Source: Homalodisca vitripennis (taxonomy: Eukaryota; Arthropoda; Insecta; Hemiptera; Cicadellidae). Taken from it: DNA of 64,000 bases. Positions 1 to 11,509 of this stretch are shown here, in pieces (positions within the stretch are counted from its first letter, which is position 1; every line of letters begins with the position of its first letter). The position numbers were made by a program, and so were the translations under genes. Under the pieces are notes generated by a model. That model searched no databases. It had not been told where the DNA came from and worked only from the letters and a program-made list of their open reading frames with translations. Location of the stretch: positions 106,676,001 to 106,740,000 of the forward strand of contig NC_060214.1 in assembly GCF_021130785.1 (NCBI RefSeq), read 5' to 3'.

Positions 1-400
1 TACATCATTACTGCACCGATAAATATACTTTTTAAAGTAACTAAGTTTTTTGTTACGTTCTTTGATAGTGCACAAGGAGTCAGAAGGAAATCTTAAATAA
101 GAGCATAGGTCGAGTAGTAGTTCAAATTAAAAGTTTCTATTAGTAGTTTACTATTCCGCAAAATCCGGCTTCGAAAGGTTCGCTATTTAAAGAATTATGC
201 TGGTTAAACATCTGAAACATTTACAATGTCCTGTTCTAGATGGATTAATAATATACTTGTCTTGCCTAGTTGTGTACGTTAAACGTAGATATTAATGCTA
301 TACTTAATCCTAGCACTTAACGACTTACGTTCATGTTCTTTTCCGAATTCCTTGTAGATTATCCTCCATTGGATATGAAGGATCACTAATTGCCGTCATT
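1..400 (+). mobile_element. Truncated copy of the long-TIR TA-type element (family A)
   Basis: The window starts inside an element seen complete at 50162-51886 and partial at 61605-61810. Shared blocks include GGTACATCATTACTGCA-like sequence, the 'aaggagtcagaag' block and 'cataggtcgagtagta'. Around 345-390 the sequence matches the reverse complement of the central part of the 50-kb copy (near 51220-51260), so this copy has turned into the central or opposite arm. The outer terminus lies before base 1. No coding sequence is seen. Confidence 0.6.
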
Positions 401-530
401 AATATTTAAGCAACAACGAGTTCGAATACTGAATATATAACCTCTTTCGATTTGGCTGACCAATAACGGACATATTTACATTGGTCTTACGGGTAAACGT
501 GGCAACGAAAAATTGCAGGATAAATAAATA
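401..530. repeat. Fragment of dispersed repeat family S
   Basis: Contains 'acattggtcttacgggtaaacgtggcaacg' and a following 'aaaattgcaggataaata' block, which recur at about 24520-24590. Family S copies also lie at 2271-2480, 19440-19900, 24190-24640, 25240-25500 and 40365-40620, in both orientations. No open frame is conserved between copies, so it behaves as a non-coding short dispersed repeat, SINE-like or MITE-like. Confidence 0.5.
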
Positions 531-1527
531 TGTAAACAAATTGAGTACAATGACATGACATGAAAACACAGTAGCCTAATGAAACGAGTTATACACTTTA
601 AAACTCGCATGTAAACTCAACAAAGCCTGTTACGCGGCACGTAGTGTGGCGTAGTCGCTTGTTGTATATTCTGTAAACAAACTGAGAACAATGACATGAC
701 ATGAAAACACAGTAGCCTAATGAAATGAGTTATACACTTTAAAACTCGCATGTAAACTCAACAAAGCCTGTTACGCGGTACGCAGTGTGGCGTAGCCTTT
801 GTTGTATATTCTGTAAACAAACTGAGTACAATGACATGACATGAAAACACAGTGGCCTAATGAAACGAGTTATACACTTTAAACCTCGCATTTAAACTCA
901 ACAAAGCCTGTTACGCGGTACGCAGTGTGGCGTAGCCTTTGTTGTATATTCTGTAAACAAACTGAGTACAATGACATGACATGAAAACACAGTGGCCTAA
1001 TGAAACGAGTTATACACTTTAAACCTCGCATTTAAACTCAACAAAGCCTGTTACGCGGTACGTAGTGTGGGGTAGTCTTTTGTAGTATATTCTGTAAACA
1101 AACTGAGTACAATGACATGACATGAAAACACAGTGGCCTAATGAAACGAGTTATACACTTTAAACCTCGCATTTAAACTCAACAAAGCCTGTTACGCGGC
1201 ACGCAGTGTGGCGTAGTCCTTTGTTGTATATTCTGTAAACAAACTGAGTACAATGACATGACATGAAAACACAGTAGCCTAATGAAACGAGTTATACACT
1301 TTAAACCTCGCATGTAAACTCAACAAAGCCTGTTACGCGGTACGCAGTGTGGCGTAGTTCTTTGTTGTATATTCTGTAAACAAACTGAGTACAATGACAT
1401 GACATGAAAACACAGTAGCCTAATGAAATGAGTTATACACTTAACCTCGCATGTAAACACAAGAAAGCCTGTTACGCGGTACGTAGTGTGGCGTAGTCCT
1501 TTGTTGTATATTCTGTAAACAAACTCC
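531..1527. repeat. Tandem array, about 140-bp unit, seven copies
   Basis: Units start at 531, 671, 811, 951, 1092, 1233 and 1374, with a partial copy from 1513. Each begins TGTAAACAAACTGAGTACAA, passes through ATGACATGACATGAAAACAC and ends near GTGTGGCGTAGTCCTTTGTTG. Copies differ by scattered substitutions and 1-2 base indels. The start of the unit resembles the end of family S ('aagcaagctgagtaaaatc' near 24590), so the array may have grown out of a family S end. Confidence 0.95.
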
Positions 1528-2270
1528 TAGTATGGTTATATTATTTGCAATATTAAATAAAAGTTTAAAGTTTACAAACATGCTTCAGTCTCACACTATA
1601 AATTTAAAATAAATTTTAAAAGTTTAAAAAGAATATGATACGCACAATTAGCATGTTTATGAAGACTTTGGATTGTTTAAATCATGTTTCACCTTTTAAC
1701 AATCATTGTTTGTTGAATTTTCAAGGTCTACTGAATACTGTAAAAATACTGCCAAACATACCTACGTTCTACATAAAAGATAGCTAGAACGCTTGTCACA
1801 TAAAATACTAAACGTTACACACCACCTTCGCGTGACCTCTTCACGGTTTGTAGCTCTTGCAAGACCCAACTTTATTCTGAAAGAGTTTATATAGAATTGC
1901 TTTGTTTGTTTCATTCTATTACATCCTATGAAACAAGTTTCACGCCGTTTCATAACATATAGTTATACGGTCATACTGTTTTATCGTACATAAATATCGA
2001 CAAAAAATTAGAAAAAAAAATAATTTAATTACATTTCAGCTAACTTTTTCGTTTGAATATGTTATAAATAAGTTAATCAATATTTATGTCATACAGTCCC
2101 TCGTAAGGTAATTCCATAAATATTAGGCCTATTACATGTTATAATTTTATAAACCTTAAGTAACAACTGCTTACAATCAAATTCGATTGTTATTGCTCAT
2201 TTTATTAGGCTACATGATTAAATACATTACGTGTTAAAATGTCATATGATTGCACTCGGTTTGTTCACGA
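1528..2270. other. AT-rich spacer, nothing recognised
   Basis: No repeat unit, RNA gene or convincing coding frame is visible. The short minus-strand open frame at 1762-1953 has no recognisable motif and no splice context. Confidence 0.6.
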
Positions 2271-2480
2271 TTCTATTGTTCTGTGATCTTGTCATTGCAA
2301 TCATAATAACCCATAAGCCCAATGTACAAATGCTCGCTAACGTTTAGCCAAATGATATACATCATTATCATACTCGTTGTTGTTGTTTATATAGAAATAA
2401 AGCTTCATGCAAACTCTCTCTTCTAGTCCACAGGTAAGTTCGGTCCCGAGATATCGTGCGGACAGACAGACAGACAGTGA
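2271..2480 (-). repeat. Family S dispersed repeat copy
   Basis: Shows the series of blocks shared with 40365-40620: a 'cattgcaatcataataacc' block, 'gctcgctaacgtttagcc', then 'atcatactcg', 'tatagaaataaagcttcatgcaaa', and a terminal run of GACA repeats (2461-2480). Order and spacing match the other copies, so this is a copy of the same family. Confidence 0.6.
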
Positions 2481-2687
2481 AAAAATAAAATTATTCCGGG
2501 TCCACGATTTACTAAATGAATATTTAATGAAAGAATATTTTAAGACAGAATTTCAAAGATCGTTTAACCGCTTAATTAACCTTACATTAAAAAGTTCACT
2601 GATGTTTTCATCAAGCGAACTTTTAACGATTTAACTTTCGTTAACTTCGTGAAAACAATACATTACACCATTTTAAAGGCTCGTTAT

Positions 2688-4303
2688 TTAAGGGGATCCG
2701 CCACTATCTTTTTACAGATTTTTTAATTTTTTAAACTTTTTCCAAAAAGTGGATTTTTTGGTTAAGTATATAGTTTTGAACATGAGGGTGAAATTTTAAC
2801 TCAATATGAAAATTTTTTCATGTATTTTTTTAACTAAAATGTAAAACAGTGCACCTGTCTGTTTTGGCAGTTTTTCAATCACGTTTTGGCGTATTCACCA
2901 ATTATTATTATTTTCTTTACTGTAAATGTATTTTGATGAAATAGAACCATAGTAACAAAGTATAAAGTACATTGTCACAAAAAATAAAAAATATTCATGT
3001 TTTTATATATACATTAGTATGTATTTTACGTAAAAATAATAAATATTTGTGAACAATTTGTGAATTAAAAATTGCATTACTGCTGGTTGCTTCTTGAGTT
3101 TATAATCATTGTTTATTGCTATTGGAGGTTATGTTTTGACTGTTAGTAAACAGAGTGACAACTAATAACAGCTAACTAAAGCTTATATAGTTTTTATTCA
3201 GTGAATTTTGAGTGGTGCTTTAGTTTTTTGACTTAGGCTAGGCATACCTTTTTTGCTTACTTTGTGCTCATATGGTAAGTAAATATTGGAAGAGTAAAAT
3301 TAGGCAAGAAAAATCAGAAGCAATTTGAAAAGAAAGTCAGTTTCTAAAGGATTTGTCTAAAGATGATCTTCTAAAAAGATGCTCCTCAGGAAAAACTCAA
3401 AACGCAAACGAGTCCTACATGGGGTTATATGGAGTAAATGTCCAAAAACAATTTTTACTACCAAAAGGAAGCTTGATGCCTTGGTGGCAGTGGACATTAG
3501 CTTGTACAATAAGGGACATGCCTAGACAATGACCAAGCTCTTTTCTAAGGCTGGTATTTCACCGGGGAGTAATACAGTGCGACCCAAAAGACGGACTCTC
3601 ATCGTCTTCGCCTTCGGAAAGAAAGAGACACAGAAAAAATACAAGAAGTACAGGAAACTAGTGAAAAGTGCCCAGCTGAAAGAGGAAGAAAATAAAAAAA
3701 GTGGAGGGTTTTACATATGGTGCAGGAGAGTTTTAAAGCCACTAAAAACAAATGTTAACTGTTACGGCCGTTTTCTCAAAACTTAGATTTAGAGGAACTT
3801 GCTTCACGTAAGTTTGAATAACTTTGTTACTATGATAGATATAGCTGTCAAATTTTTACCATAGTACCTTGATATTATGAAGAAGGTTTGTGTGTATAGG
3901 CAATGCAATACAAGGATTATTTCTATAAAAAGTAGGAGAACAAAAAATAAAATTAGAAACCCTGAGGGATTTTTTTTATAATTTGGTAAAATATTTCATA
4001 AGTAAGTTATTTTTTAAGTTACCAAGTTGACCATACACAGGGATATTCTTGGTAGTGTTAGAAACAAACTAATATCCAACTTTTTAATATGTTTGTAAAT
4101 AAAAAAGTTATTTAGAATTTTTTTTTACTAACAATTTTGTAAAAAATTTTGAAAAGCTTCATAAAAATAAAATTAATTGTTGAGTTTTTGGTTTCAATGC
4201 ATAAATCCTCTAATTAAGTCCTATTCAATAATAAAAAAAAAATTTAAACACCTAATAAAGTCAAGATGAAAAAAAAGTCTGAGATAGTGGCGGATCCCCT
4301 TAA
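2688..4303 (+). mobile_element. TTAA-flanked DNA transposon, Kolobok-like
   Basis: Inverted termini GGGGATCCGCCACTATCT (2692 onward) and its reverse complement ending at 4299 are each flanked directly by TTAA (2688-2691 and 4300-4303). TTAA target duplications are known for piggyBac and Kolobok. The interior carries a decayed transposase relic that resembles the 'Mutator-like transposase' domain found in Kolobok-type insect elements, so Kolobok is preferred over piggyBac. The boundaries are clear from sequence; the superfamily is inference. The element is short (about 1.6 kb) and its gene is frameshifted, so it is non-autonomous now. Confidence 0.75.
3334..3786 (+). pseudogene. Decayed transposase C-terminal part (Kolobok / PF20700-like)
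   Basis: The frame from 3334 reads a helical segment and then GKTQNANESY, the 'K-T-Q-N-x-N-E-S' signature I associate with this transposase family. A one-base frameshift follows near 3420, and the next frame continues VIWSKCPKTIF and then a weakly conserved stretch up to a stop near 3523. The downstream open frame (3529-3786) starts MTKLFSKAGISPGSNT and continues as a Lys/Arg-rich tail ending in KSGGFY, which resembles the basic C-terminus of the same family. The N-terminal portion was not found in the preceding 640 bases of the element. At least one frameshift and one stop make it non-functional. Family assignment is from memory of the motif, not a search. Confidence 0.6.
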
Positions 4304-5562
4304 TAAATAATAACAGCATTAGGCACAAAAACAGTGTACAATATTCTAATTCCATTTTTGTGGCTCGCGAAGTTTCGTGAGCTTTATTACCGAACTTTCC
4401 AACAAAGATTTTTGAAACGTTATTATTTATTCAAGGTTTGCCTTTCCTCCTAATGCAATAATTAGGTTCAAAACAATAACAGAATCATTTTATTTAAGAG
4501 TAAGAAAAGACACAATATATTGAGAACGCCAGGTTAAGAAATTATTACTTAATATCCCCCCAATTATACCCACCTTTCGCTTGGACATATCAAAAATTTA
4601 TTTCTTTGTGACATTTACTCTTTAGTAAAGGTTGATTAGATATTTTTCACCGATATATTTCACTCTAAGCTACCCCAGTAGGTTGTAAAGAACCCGTTTA
4701 TTACACAAAAGCTCCACAAAATAGTCAAATGCCTACTTAATTTCTTCTTTCTTCTGTTCTGAGACTCGACATACAGTAGGTAGGCAGACTACGTTAAGGC
4801 TAAGCCAATTATTAGATTGGAAAAATTTAATTTTGTGCAAGCGTTATACTCCATACAATAGTGAGTTATCTTTAATGGTACATGGCCACGATACATTTCA
4901 ATTTTAATGAGTTTTGTTTTTTCTTCCATCCTAAAACTCTACACTTTATGAGTTATTAAATAGACGTGTGTACCACAAATATACTTTTTTAAAGGTGGAA
5001 GGATGACCGTGGGTGGAGCGGGTAAAATATTGAATAAAACAGCAGGTGGGGGAGGGGTGGCATTATCCCGATACTCAGGGGTGGTAGACTTTCAAATCTG
5101 TCTCTGTGTGTAGCATGAAATTGAACTTGTCTTTAATATAAACTGAATGAAAGCAAACTGCTTAACTTGCACTAAGTTACCTTTCATTCTGTATTCACTT
5201 TGTGGCCACGATTCCTAACTATACCAGAAGTGACCACAATCTTTTTGTCTTCATACCAAACAAAACGGGTAGTATTTCAGACTCTTTCAAGACAACTGAA
5301 ATTTACGCAATAAGCTACGTGAATCTGATTAGAATTACCAAGAATTACATGAACTAGTAAAGGCCACCAGGTGTAACATTTTTTTTTTTGTGAACCTTAA
5401 ATTTTATAACAGAGAGTAAGAGTTAGAGATTATTAACTTTGGCAGACCGGCCTGATCAACCTGGAAAATCCATATCAGCTGGCTATTAAACAGCTGCAGC
5501 TCCAGCTGGCCAAACAACAATTGCCTCCTACTTCCTGTTGGACTTTTGTGACTTACTGACAG
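4304..5562. other. AT-rich spacer with a coding-like stretch at 5446-5556
   Basis: Mostly AT-rich with no recognised element. From 5446, after a weak 'ggcag' acceptor, a GC-richer frame encodes a Gln/Leu-rich peptide (contains NPYQLAIKQLQLQLAKQQ) and ends at a TGA at 5557-5559. It lies in the same frame as the candidate exon that follows at 5563. It could be an upstream exon of a pseudogene, or intronic sequence of the gene proposed below. Confidence 0.35.
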
Positions 5563-5703
5563 GCTTCACGAGGCTTAACCTCTCTCTCTCATGGCGATAG
5601 TTTTGAAGATTTGTTCAGTTGGAAATTGAGTCTCCACGAGGTTATCTATAATGTCTTTACCTACATTGCTCCCTTCCTGGCCCATTACTGGATTGTTGCC
5701 AAG
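5563..5703 (+). CDS. Candidate internal exon of an unrecognised membrane protein
   Basis: A good splice acceptor (pyrimidine-rich tract ending 'cttactgacag') precedes 5563 and a GTGAGG donor follows 5703. The 141-bp interval is open in one frame for 47 codons and begins and ends in phase 0. It encodes an acidic stretch (HGDSFEDLF), then a hydrophobic segment (YNVFTYIAPFLAHYWIVAK). Base composition is richer in GC than the flanks. The next exon candidate at 7420 continues the same frame and the hydrophobic segment. I do not recognise the protein. Splice sites and frame are seen; the gene is inference, and the upstream exons and start codon were not found. Confidence 0.35.
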
Positions 5704-7419
5704 GTGAGGTATTTTAATATTCTTTTTAGTCAAATAATGTGTGCTACCAAGAAATTATAAATACTTTTTGAATCCAGATACTTGGAATTAATTTTTCTTT
5801 TCTCAACCAACCAGAGTAAATATATTAGTGAAATTAAGAAGCAGAAATTACTTGAGCCTTTATTAATTTGTAAGTTGTACTCATAAATATAAATCCTTTC
5901 AGATTGTAAATATTAACATAGTGTTTTAATGGTTTCATATTTTTCTTTGGATCCAAACATATGTTGTTACAATGGTTAGAACTTTTATTTTAAATAATCC
6001 ATTTGAAATTACAACAAAATGTACTTTAGGTAATAAATAGTGTTTGTGTGGCCTATAAGTTAAAAATTATCTGTTAGTCTGTTTTATTTTTGTTGTTGTT
6101 TGTAAATTCAGGATAATAAAATGTTGGTAATTTATGCTACGTGCTTTGTCAAAATGTAAGTAAGAAAAGGCATTTGTAGAATAGGAAACAAATATGAAAA
6201 GATGTTTTCAAGTGAATTCTTTTTAAAGCTTATTTTAGTTAATAATTTATTGTTGGAATTTAATTAACTACTCGTTATATCTCATTCTATTGACTACTGT
6301 AGATTGAGTAATTGACTAATAGTTAATAGTTGGTTAAATTTACATTACAAACCGATTACATATCTCTCAAAATACTTCATGAAAAGATTAATTCACGGAA
6401 TATTTAGGTTTCATTGTTATTATTGTTAACATAAAATTTTACGTGCTATTCTGAAACAACTATTATACATCTTTTAGTGTCAAATATTTTTGTAGATTCT
6501 ATTTGTCTGAATTGTGCTCAGTGGATTTGTTCGGGAGCGGTTAGTGAGCCTCCACATAGGTCTGCGTACCACTACCCACCCAGTGCCCGTGCCGTACCTG
6601 CTACTGTGCCTTCCTCCCTGACCGTGAGCCCTTACGGAGGCGTATGGTTGTGATCTACGTACTGATAAAGTAGAACTTTAATTGTTATACCGACCAATTT
6701 GACGATTACCTCAAAATAATAAGTGATTAAACTGTACCAGTAATTTATAGGCCTAGGCTTAACTAACTTACCTCCAGTGAAATTGACTTTACCTCGGACT
6801 TGGTGAAATTCATGAAATATTTTCACTATTCAAAGGACATTGCCTGTGCTCGACATCACTGCGGTTACCTCCAAGAACTTCAGCGCATCGCGTAGTTGAA
6901 TAATTACTTATAAATATATTTTTTGTTATGGGATAAATATTGATTTTTTAATGTGCTTTGTGTAAATATGTGTCTAGTTTATGTAAGTATTGTTTGATTG
7001 ATATCTATGGGTAAAATACCAGAAGTATTAGTGGCCAGCCAAGGGTAAATGTTGTTTAGTGTATATTTACTGGTGTTTAGGGTATATTGTGTTGATAAAT
7101 CTAAGGGTTACCTGTACCCTCAGACTGTTTGAGATCCAAATACATAAATGTTAATCAAACCTTTTTCCATGATATGAAATGTAAAAATTACATAATTTTA
7201 ATAAATATTTCATTTGATAAATGTTTCTTGTGCAATAAAAAAAGGCTCTTTTCAACTCGTTTGGGTTTTCATTATCAGCCTGTATAACTTGTCATATCTG
7301 GCAAAATGATTATTAAGTGATTAGATTTAAGCCAAACAACAGGCTCTTAGAATTTTTTCTAAACTTAATGATTACATTGAATGAGTTTTAGCTTTCTTAC
7401 ATGTATTTCCTTTTCTTAG
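5704..7419 (+). other. Putative intron of the 5563/7420 gene model
   Basis: AT-rich, begins GTGAGG and ends TTTCCTTTTCTTAG. It contains one GC-rich island (6522-6653) after an acceptor-like 'attgtgctcag', open for 43 codons in phase 0 and ending TGA. That could be an alternative terminal exon rich in Pro/Ser/Tyr, or a chance open frame. Confidence 0.3.
6522..6653 (+). CDS. Possible alternative terminal exon (weak)
   Basis: An open frame of 43 codons plus TGA directly follows an AG acceptor at 6520-6521 and is in phase with the exon ending at 5703. The peptide is Pro, Ser and Ala rich (contains AYHYPPSARAVPATVPSS). GC content is clearly higher than in the flanks. The acceptor has a poor pyrimidine tract. 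Transcript evidence would decide between an alternative last exon and chance. Confidence 0.2.
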   Translation, partial: WICSGAVSEPPHRSAYHYPPSARAVPATVPSSLTVSPYGGVWL

Positions 7420-7644
7420 ATTTACCTTGTATTTAACTCACTCTTACTTTGGTTGGTTACAAGGTCATTAATTTTACAACATCATCCAGTAACGGGTCTT
7501 TTCCTTGTTCTGACTCCGTTCTCTCCTACCACACTAACTACTACTGGAAACAAGGTGGCGCCCTCGGATAGTACCGTTAACAGTTTAACTCTAACTACGC
7601 CGTTAACTTGTGAAAACCACACCTCCCCCTTCCCACCCCCCTAG
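7420..7644 (+). CDS. Candidate last exon: hydrophobic segment then Ser/Thr/Pro-rich tail
   Basis: A strong acceptor (TTTCCTTTTCTTAG) ends at 7419. Reading in phase 0, which continues the frame of the exon ending at 5703, the sequence stays open for 74 codons to a TAG at 7642. It starts with a hydrophobic segment (IYLVFNSLLLWLV) that would extend the hydrophobic end of the previous exon, and finishes with a Thr/Ser/Pro-rich tail containing an N-x-T sequon and ending SPFPPP. The joined product would look like the C-terminal part of a small membrane protein. The family is unknown to me. No polyadenylation signal was assigned. Confidence 0.35.
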   Translation: MYLVFNSLLLWLVTRSLILQHHPVTGLFLVLTPFSPTTLTTTGNKVAPSDSTVNSLTLTTPLTCENHTSPFPPP

Positions 7645-10100
7645 ACTGAGCAAACTGGGACCGCTACACAGGAGAAGATGTAAATGTTGAATTTAGCTAT
7701 AGTACACCTTCCTGTTACGTGCATTATCTGAAATCTGTTGCTGTTGCAGACTTGACTCCTGAAATCTGGAAGCATATTCGTCTGAAGGGATACAAAAATA
7801 GTCGATGACGAAGAACGAAGACGCTAAAAGAAACTATCCGCTTCGTTTTTACACCCGGAGTACAAAAAGCAGTGCAATCTAGGTGAGGAGGTATTCTCAT
7901 TGTCTCAGCAGGTACACAATTGAGTGCACTACGATGTTGACTTACACGATCCCAAAGCACGGTGGGGCAACCGAGTCTTCTACACATAAGCAGCTGGGAA
8001 GGGCTGATTCTATGTAACCAGGAGCCAGGAGAAGTAGGACGAAGTAAGGAGGAGTAAGAAATAAGAGATCCAGAGAACCTGAATTGATGTAACCAGGAGA
8101 AGTTACAAGCAAAAGTCAAGATTTAACTTACTAACTTGATTGCGCAACCAAGCCTAACTTGACTAATCTTCCCGCACCGCGGAAACACATGTTCTTCTTT
8201 TACAATTTCAAAGTACAATGTCACACTTCCATTATGTCACTTCCATCTAACATAAAAATATATATTTAAATATGCCATTTATTACTAGCAATCATAACTA
8301 AATGGTAATTATATTTGTAAAACTTTAATTGAGCAGCTTTAACCATTATGAATATCTCAAATATTAAGACTCATTTATAAATAAATAATTAGATAAATGT
8401 TTAACAAAAATATAAATCAAATTATAAATTAAATAACAGCTGAAATATTGAGTGGGCGGAAAATATGTCATTAGGTTTTAATGGCTTTTAAATATATGAA
8501 GTATGGAAGCGAGCTGAGTGTAACCAGCTTGCCTTGGCTCTGCGTTGGTTTAAATTGATTTGTGATCTTTTGAGCGAATATATAATTCAGAATATTTTGA
8601 GACGGAAATTAACTTTAAATCTTCCTCTATCGACACTTTGTCGTGTTTCCGCATCTAAAACTGACAAATCACACATTAACTAATTCACTTAAAGGTTTAG
8701 TCTACACTTAACTGTTTCAATGGCAAGACGTCATCGCCACACACTCACGCATTCATGAAATATTACTTGAAATTGTTAAGTTTATTACATACATTTTAAG
8801 TAGCCTAATATGCATTTTTGTAATGAGCAAAAGAAATGTTTAGGTAGCAGTGTTCTGCAGAAAATAAATTTAGAAAAAGAGACAATGAGTACCTCTGTGG
8901 CGTTCCTCAAGGTTTGCACATATTTTTATTCTATATAGCCTGTTGAGATGTAATAATGATTTTTACATACATTTTTATTCTGTTTCCTTACATATGATTA
9001 CAAACACCATTTAAAATCGTTTGATGGTCCCCATTTCCAGCTCGTTAGTTGATAACTCAATTTTAATTAACTGCATCTGCAAGGAAACGCCCTTTCAAAA
9101 TTGAAACGCATAAAATTGTGTAAATTACCAATGTCCCGTATTTACAAGGACAAACAAATCAAATGCTTTAAGATTGATTACTCTCTATAAGGGAACTCAA
9201 AGAACTATAATTTATCTTACAATGTGGGAGTGATTAAAGCTTGTGTAGCTGGAAAGGTTACACGGCTATTTTCAGAAAGAATGGAATGAGGAGGACGCGA
9301 TTAAGGCTTTAATTACATTCACAGTGAGGAGTCGTTAGTGTTGGTGTGCTAATAATGAATAAGCCATGCAGTTTAAAGTGTTTTAACACTTCCTTGTCCT
9401 GATCTCAGCCATTTGCCTGTTTATTTTAATAATCTGAAACACTTAAATAACGGTCTTTCTATCCTCCAAATGGCTATCATTAATGCTAGTCAGTATTTAA
9501 TTTTGGTTGTTAATTTTGTAAATCTGAGTACTTCCATGTTATAAGATGGATTATTATAACATCCTTTACTAAGCGCTTCTATCTAGTAATCCAGTGATTT
9601 ATGTTTTATCTGATAATTGGTAAATATTTACAGACATAACCCCTGTACTTTTAACCCCCTTAAACATGATTTATCAGAGGGTTAACTCCGCGTGGAACCT
9701 CTCTGCTATGTCCAGATTAAGCCCTGGATGAATTAACTTCTGATCAACTTGTAAATTTACTATCTTTAGTTATTCTTTATAATCTAATAATAAGTTTCAA
9801 TATCGTGGCCATTCAATGATGTACATATTTACAACTTCATTATTTATGAACCTCTAGAAGAAACAAAAAGTGTTACGGAATGCTTATAACATTTGTAAAC
9901 ATTTTTTTACAAACACGTTTTTAATCTAGACGGTTTTATAAATAATTAGTACCTGTAAATCCCATCAGAATATATTAATATTTCAACTAACACAAATCTA
10001 TATACTTCTTCGGACGTAGCTGGTAGGACATTTTTTTCTTTCATCTACTGTAAAAAATGGAATTTGCCGACCAGTGCAGTCTTTTCCCCTAAGCTCGATA
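7645..10100. other. Spacer; GC-richer block to about 8160, then AT-rich
   Basis: From 7645 to about 7805 one plus-strand frame is open for roughly 53 codons (contains YTGEDVNVEFSYSTPSCY), and a 131-codon minus-strand frame covers 7724-8119. Neither has splice or domain support, and the second has the composition expected of a shadow frame in GC-richer DNA. The rest (8160-10100) is AT-rich with no repeat or RNA gene that I could recognise. Confidence 0.4.
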
Positions 10101-10109
10101 GCTGGTAAA

Positions 10110-10700
10110 CCAAATATACACTCAAAAAAAGAAATCCATTTATTTTTATATATCTCGAACGGTTAAAACATGAAATTTCCTATTAAAAAAAGTCCTTACA
10201 TTCAAAGATATAAACATACACTCCAGTATGTCGAGCCGAAAGCGAGTATGATTATATAAATAAATAAATAAGGACTTTATTTTGGAGCGGTTTTCAACAA
10301 TAATTGCTGGTTTACAAAACGACTCATGTCTTATTACAGTTCTTAAAAAATTTAAAGCTGTATTTTATAGTTATAAATTTATAGTTATTAATAAATAAAA
10401 CACAATATTAGACATACAGTTATATATGGCTATATCACCCTTTATTGTACATTAAATACTTGTATATATTTTCTTTGTGTGTCGTTTCAGATACACCCTG
10501 GCCTGTTACGCTGGAGGACAGTTCATTATATAATTTGGGAGCAAAGTACGCAAATCGCTTTCTTTCAAATTCACGGCGAACGCGAGGCATCTCCAACACT
10601 TGATCCTGTCTAGTACTGCGAGATCGGACTTGAGACCTGCTTTTTAGTTTTTCTCTCAGATATCCTGGCCTGCCAGTGGTCAGGATTCTGTAATATATAT
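10110..10700 (-). mobile_element. Probable 3' end of a non-LTR retrotransposon
   Basis: On the minus strand the sequence ends in a short (AAAT)n-like tail, seen on the plus strand as 'ataaataaataaataagg' at 10257-10275. It is preceded by 'ggccaggatatctgagagaaa'-type sequence and a GC-richer block (10490-10680). A similar tail arrangement occurs at 31790-31930. No reverse transcriptase motif is present in this fragment. Confidence 0.35.
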
Positions 10701-11509
10701 ATAGACTACTGAGCTGTCACTACGATATAATATATAAAGAAACCTCTATGTTTTGGAAGTTTATACTCAGTATTTTTAAAATTCCTACTAACACAAATAA
10801 ATATAAAATATCGGTGACAATATGTAACTAACCAAAACAATCCAATCCCTCCTTTAAATGTTTTCACTTACTTGATAAATGTCAAAGCTCAAAAAATTAA
10901 AAGAAAGTAAAATAAGTCACAAAACACCTAAGGAAATGACAATCGCTATACTCAATAAATACACCACAAATGCCATTTATGATCGTTTTCTGAACGCTTA
11001 AATTAGATAGGTTTTCTGCTGAAATCTGCTTATTGCAATCACTCTCGTCAAAATATTTCTGAAACATGATTTACGACGATTACGGTGCCCAGAACACAAA
11101 ACATCGATATATAATGTACTGGCTAAATGTTAGCGAAGATTATCACATGAGGGGTTGGCGTACTGGTACCTCTTTATATATAAAACCTAAACTATAGTAC
11201 ATAAAAACTTAACGTGATTGATATTTTAAGTAGTTTAGTCTGGAACCCTTGGTGAGTGAGTGTTTAATTTGAAATCATTAAGGGGAAACACAATTAAAAA
11301 GGTGTTAAACGTGTGAGCCTGAAGTGCGGAGACATTTACAAATGTTTAACGATTATATCTCGTCGCCGCAGGGTGACATTTAATGGAATCAAATGTTCCC
11401 CTCAGCTATCTCTAAACCACTGGAACACCAGAGGCAGTTTGTCAATTGAGTGTGTATGGCAGAGATATATTTTGGAAGGGATTATTATTGTTATCAAGAT
11501 GTTCTGACT
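10701..11509. other. AT-rich spacer, nothing recognised
   Basis: No repeat or coding feature could be supported. The open frame at 11313-11507 has no recognisable motif. Confidence 0.5.

Noticed and set aside
7648..7805. YSTPSCY in an open frame, recalling a segment of lysosomal alpha-mannosidases
   Set aside because: Only seven residues agree. The surrounding residues do not follow that family, and there is an acceptor-like 'ttgctgttgcag' inside the frame.
7724..8119. 131-codon minus-strand open frame
   Set aside because: Biased composition, no domain, no splice or promoter support; likely chance in a GC-richer patch.
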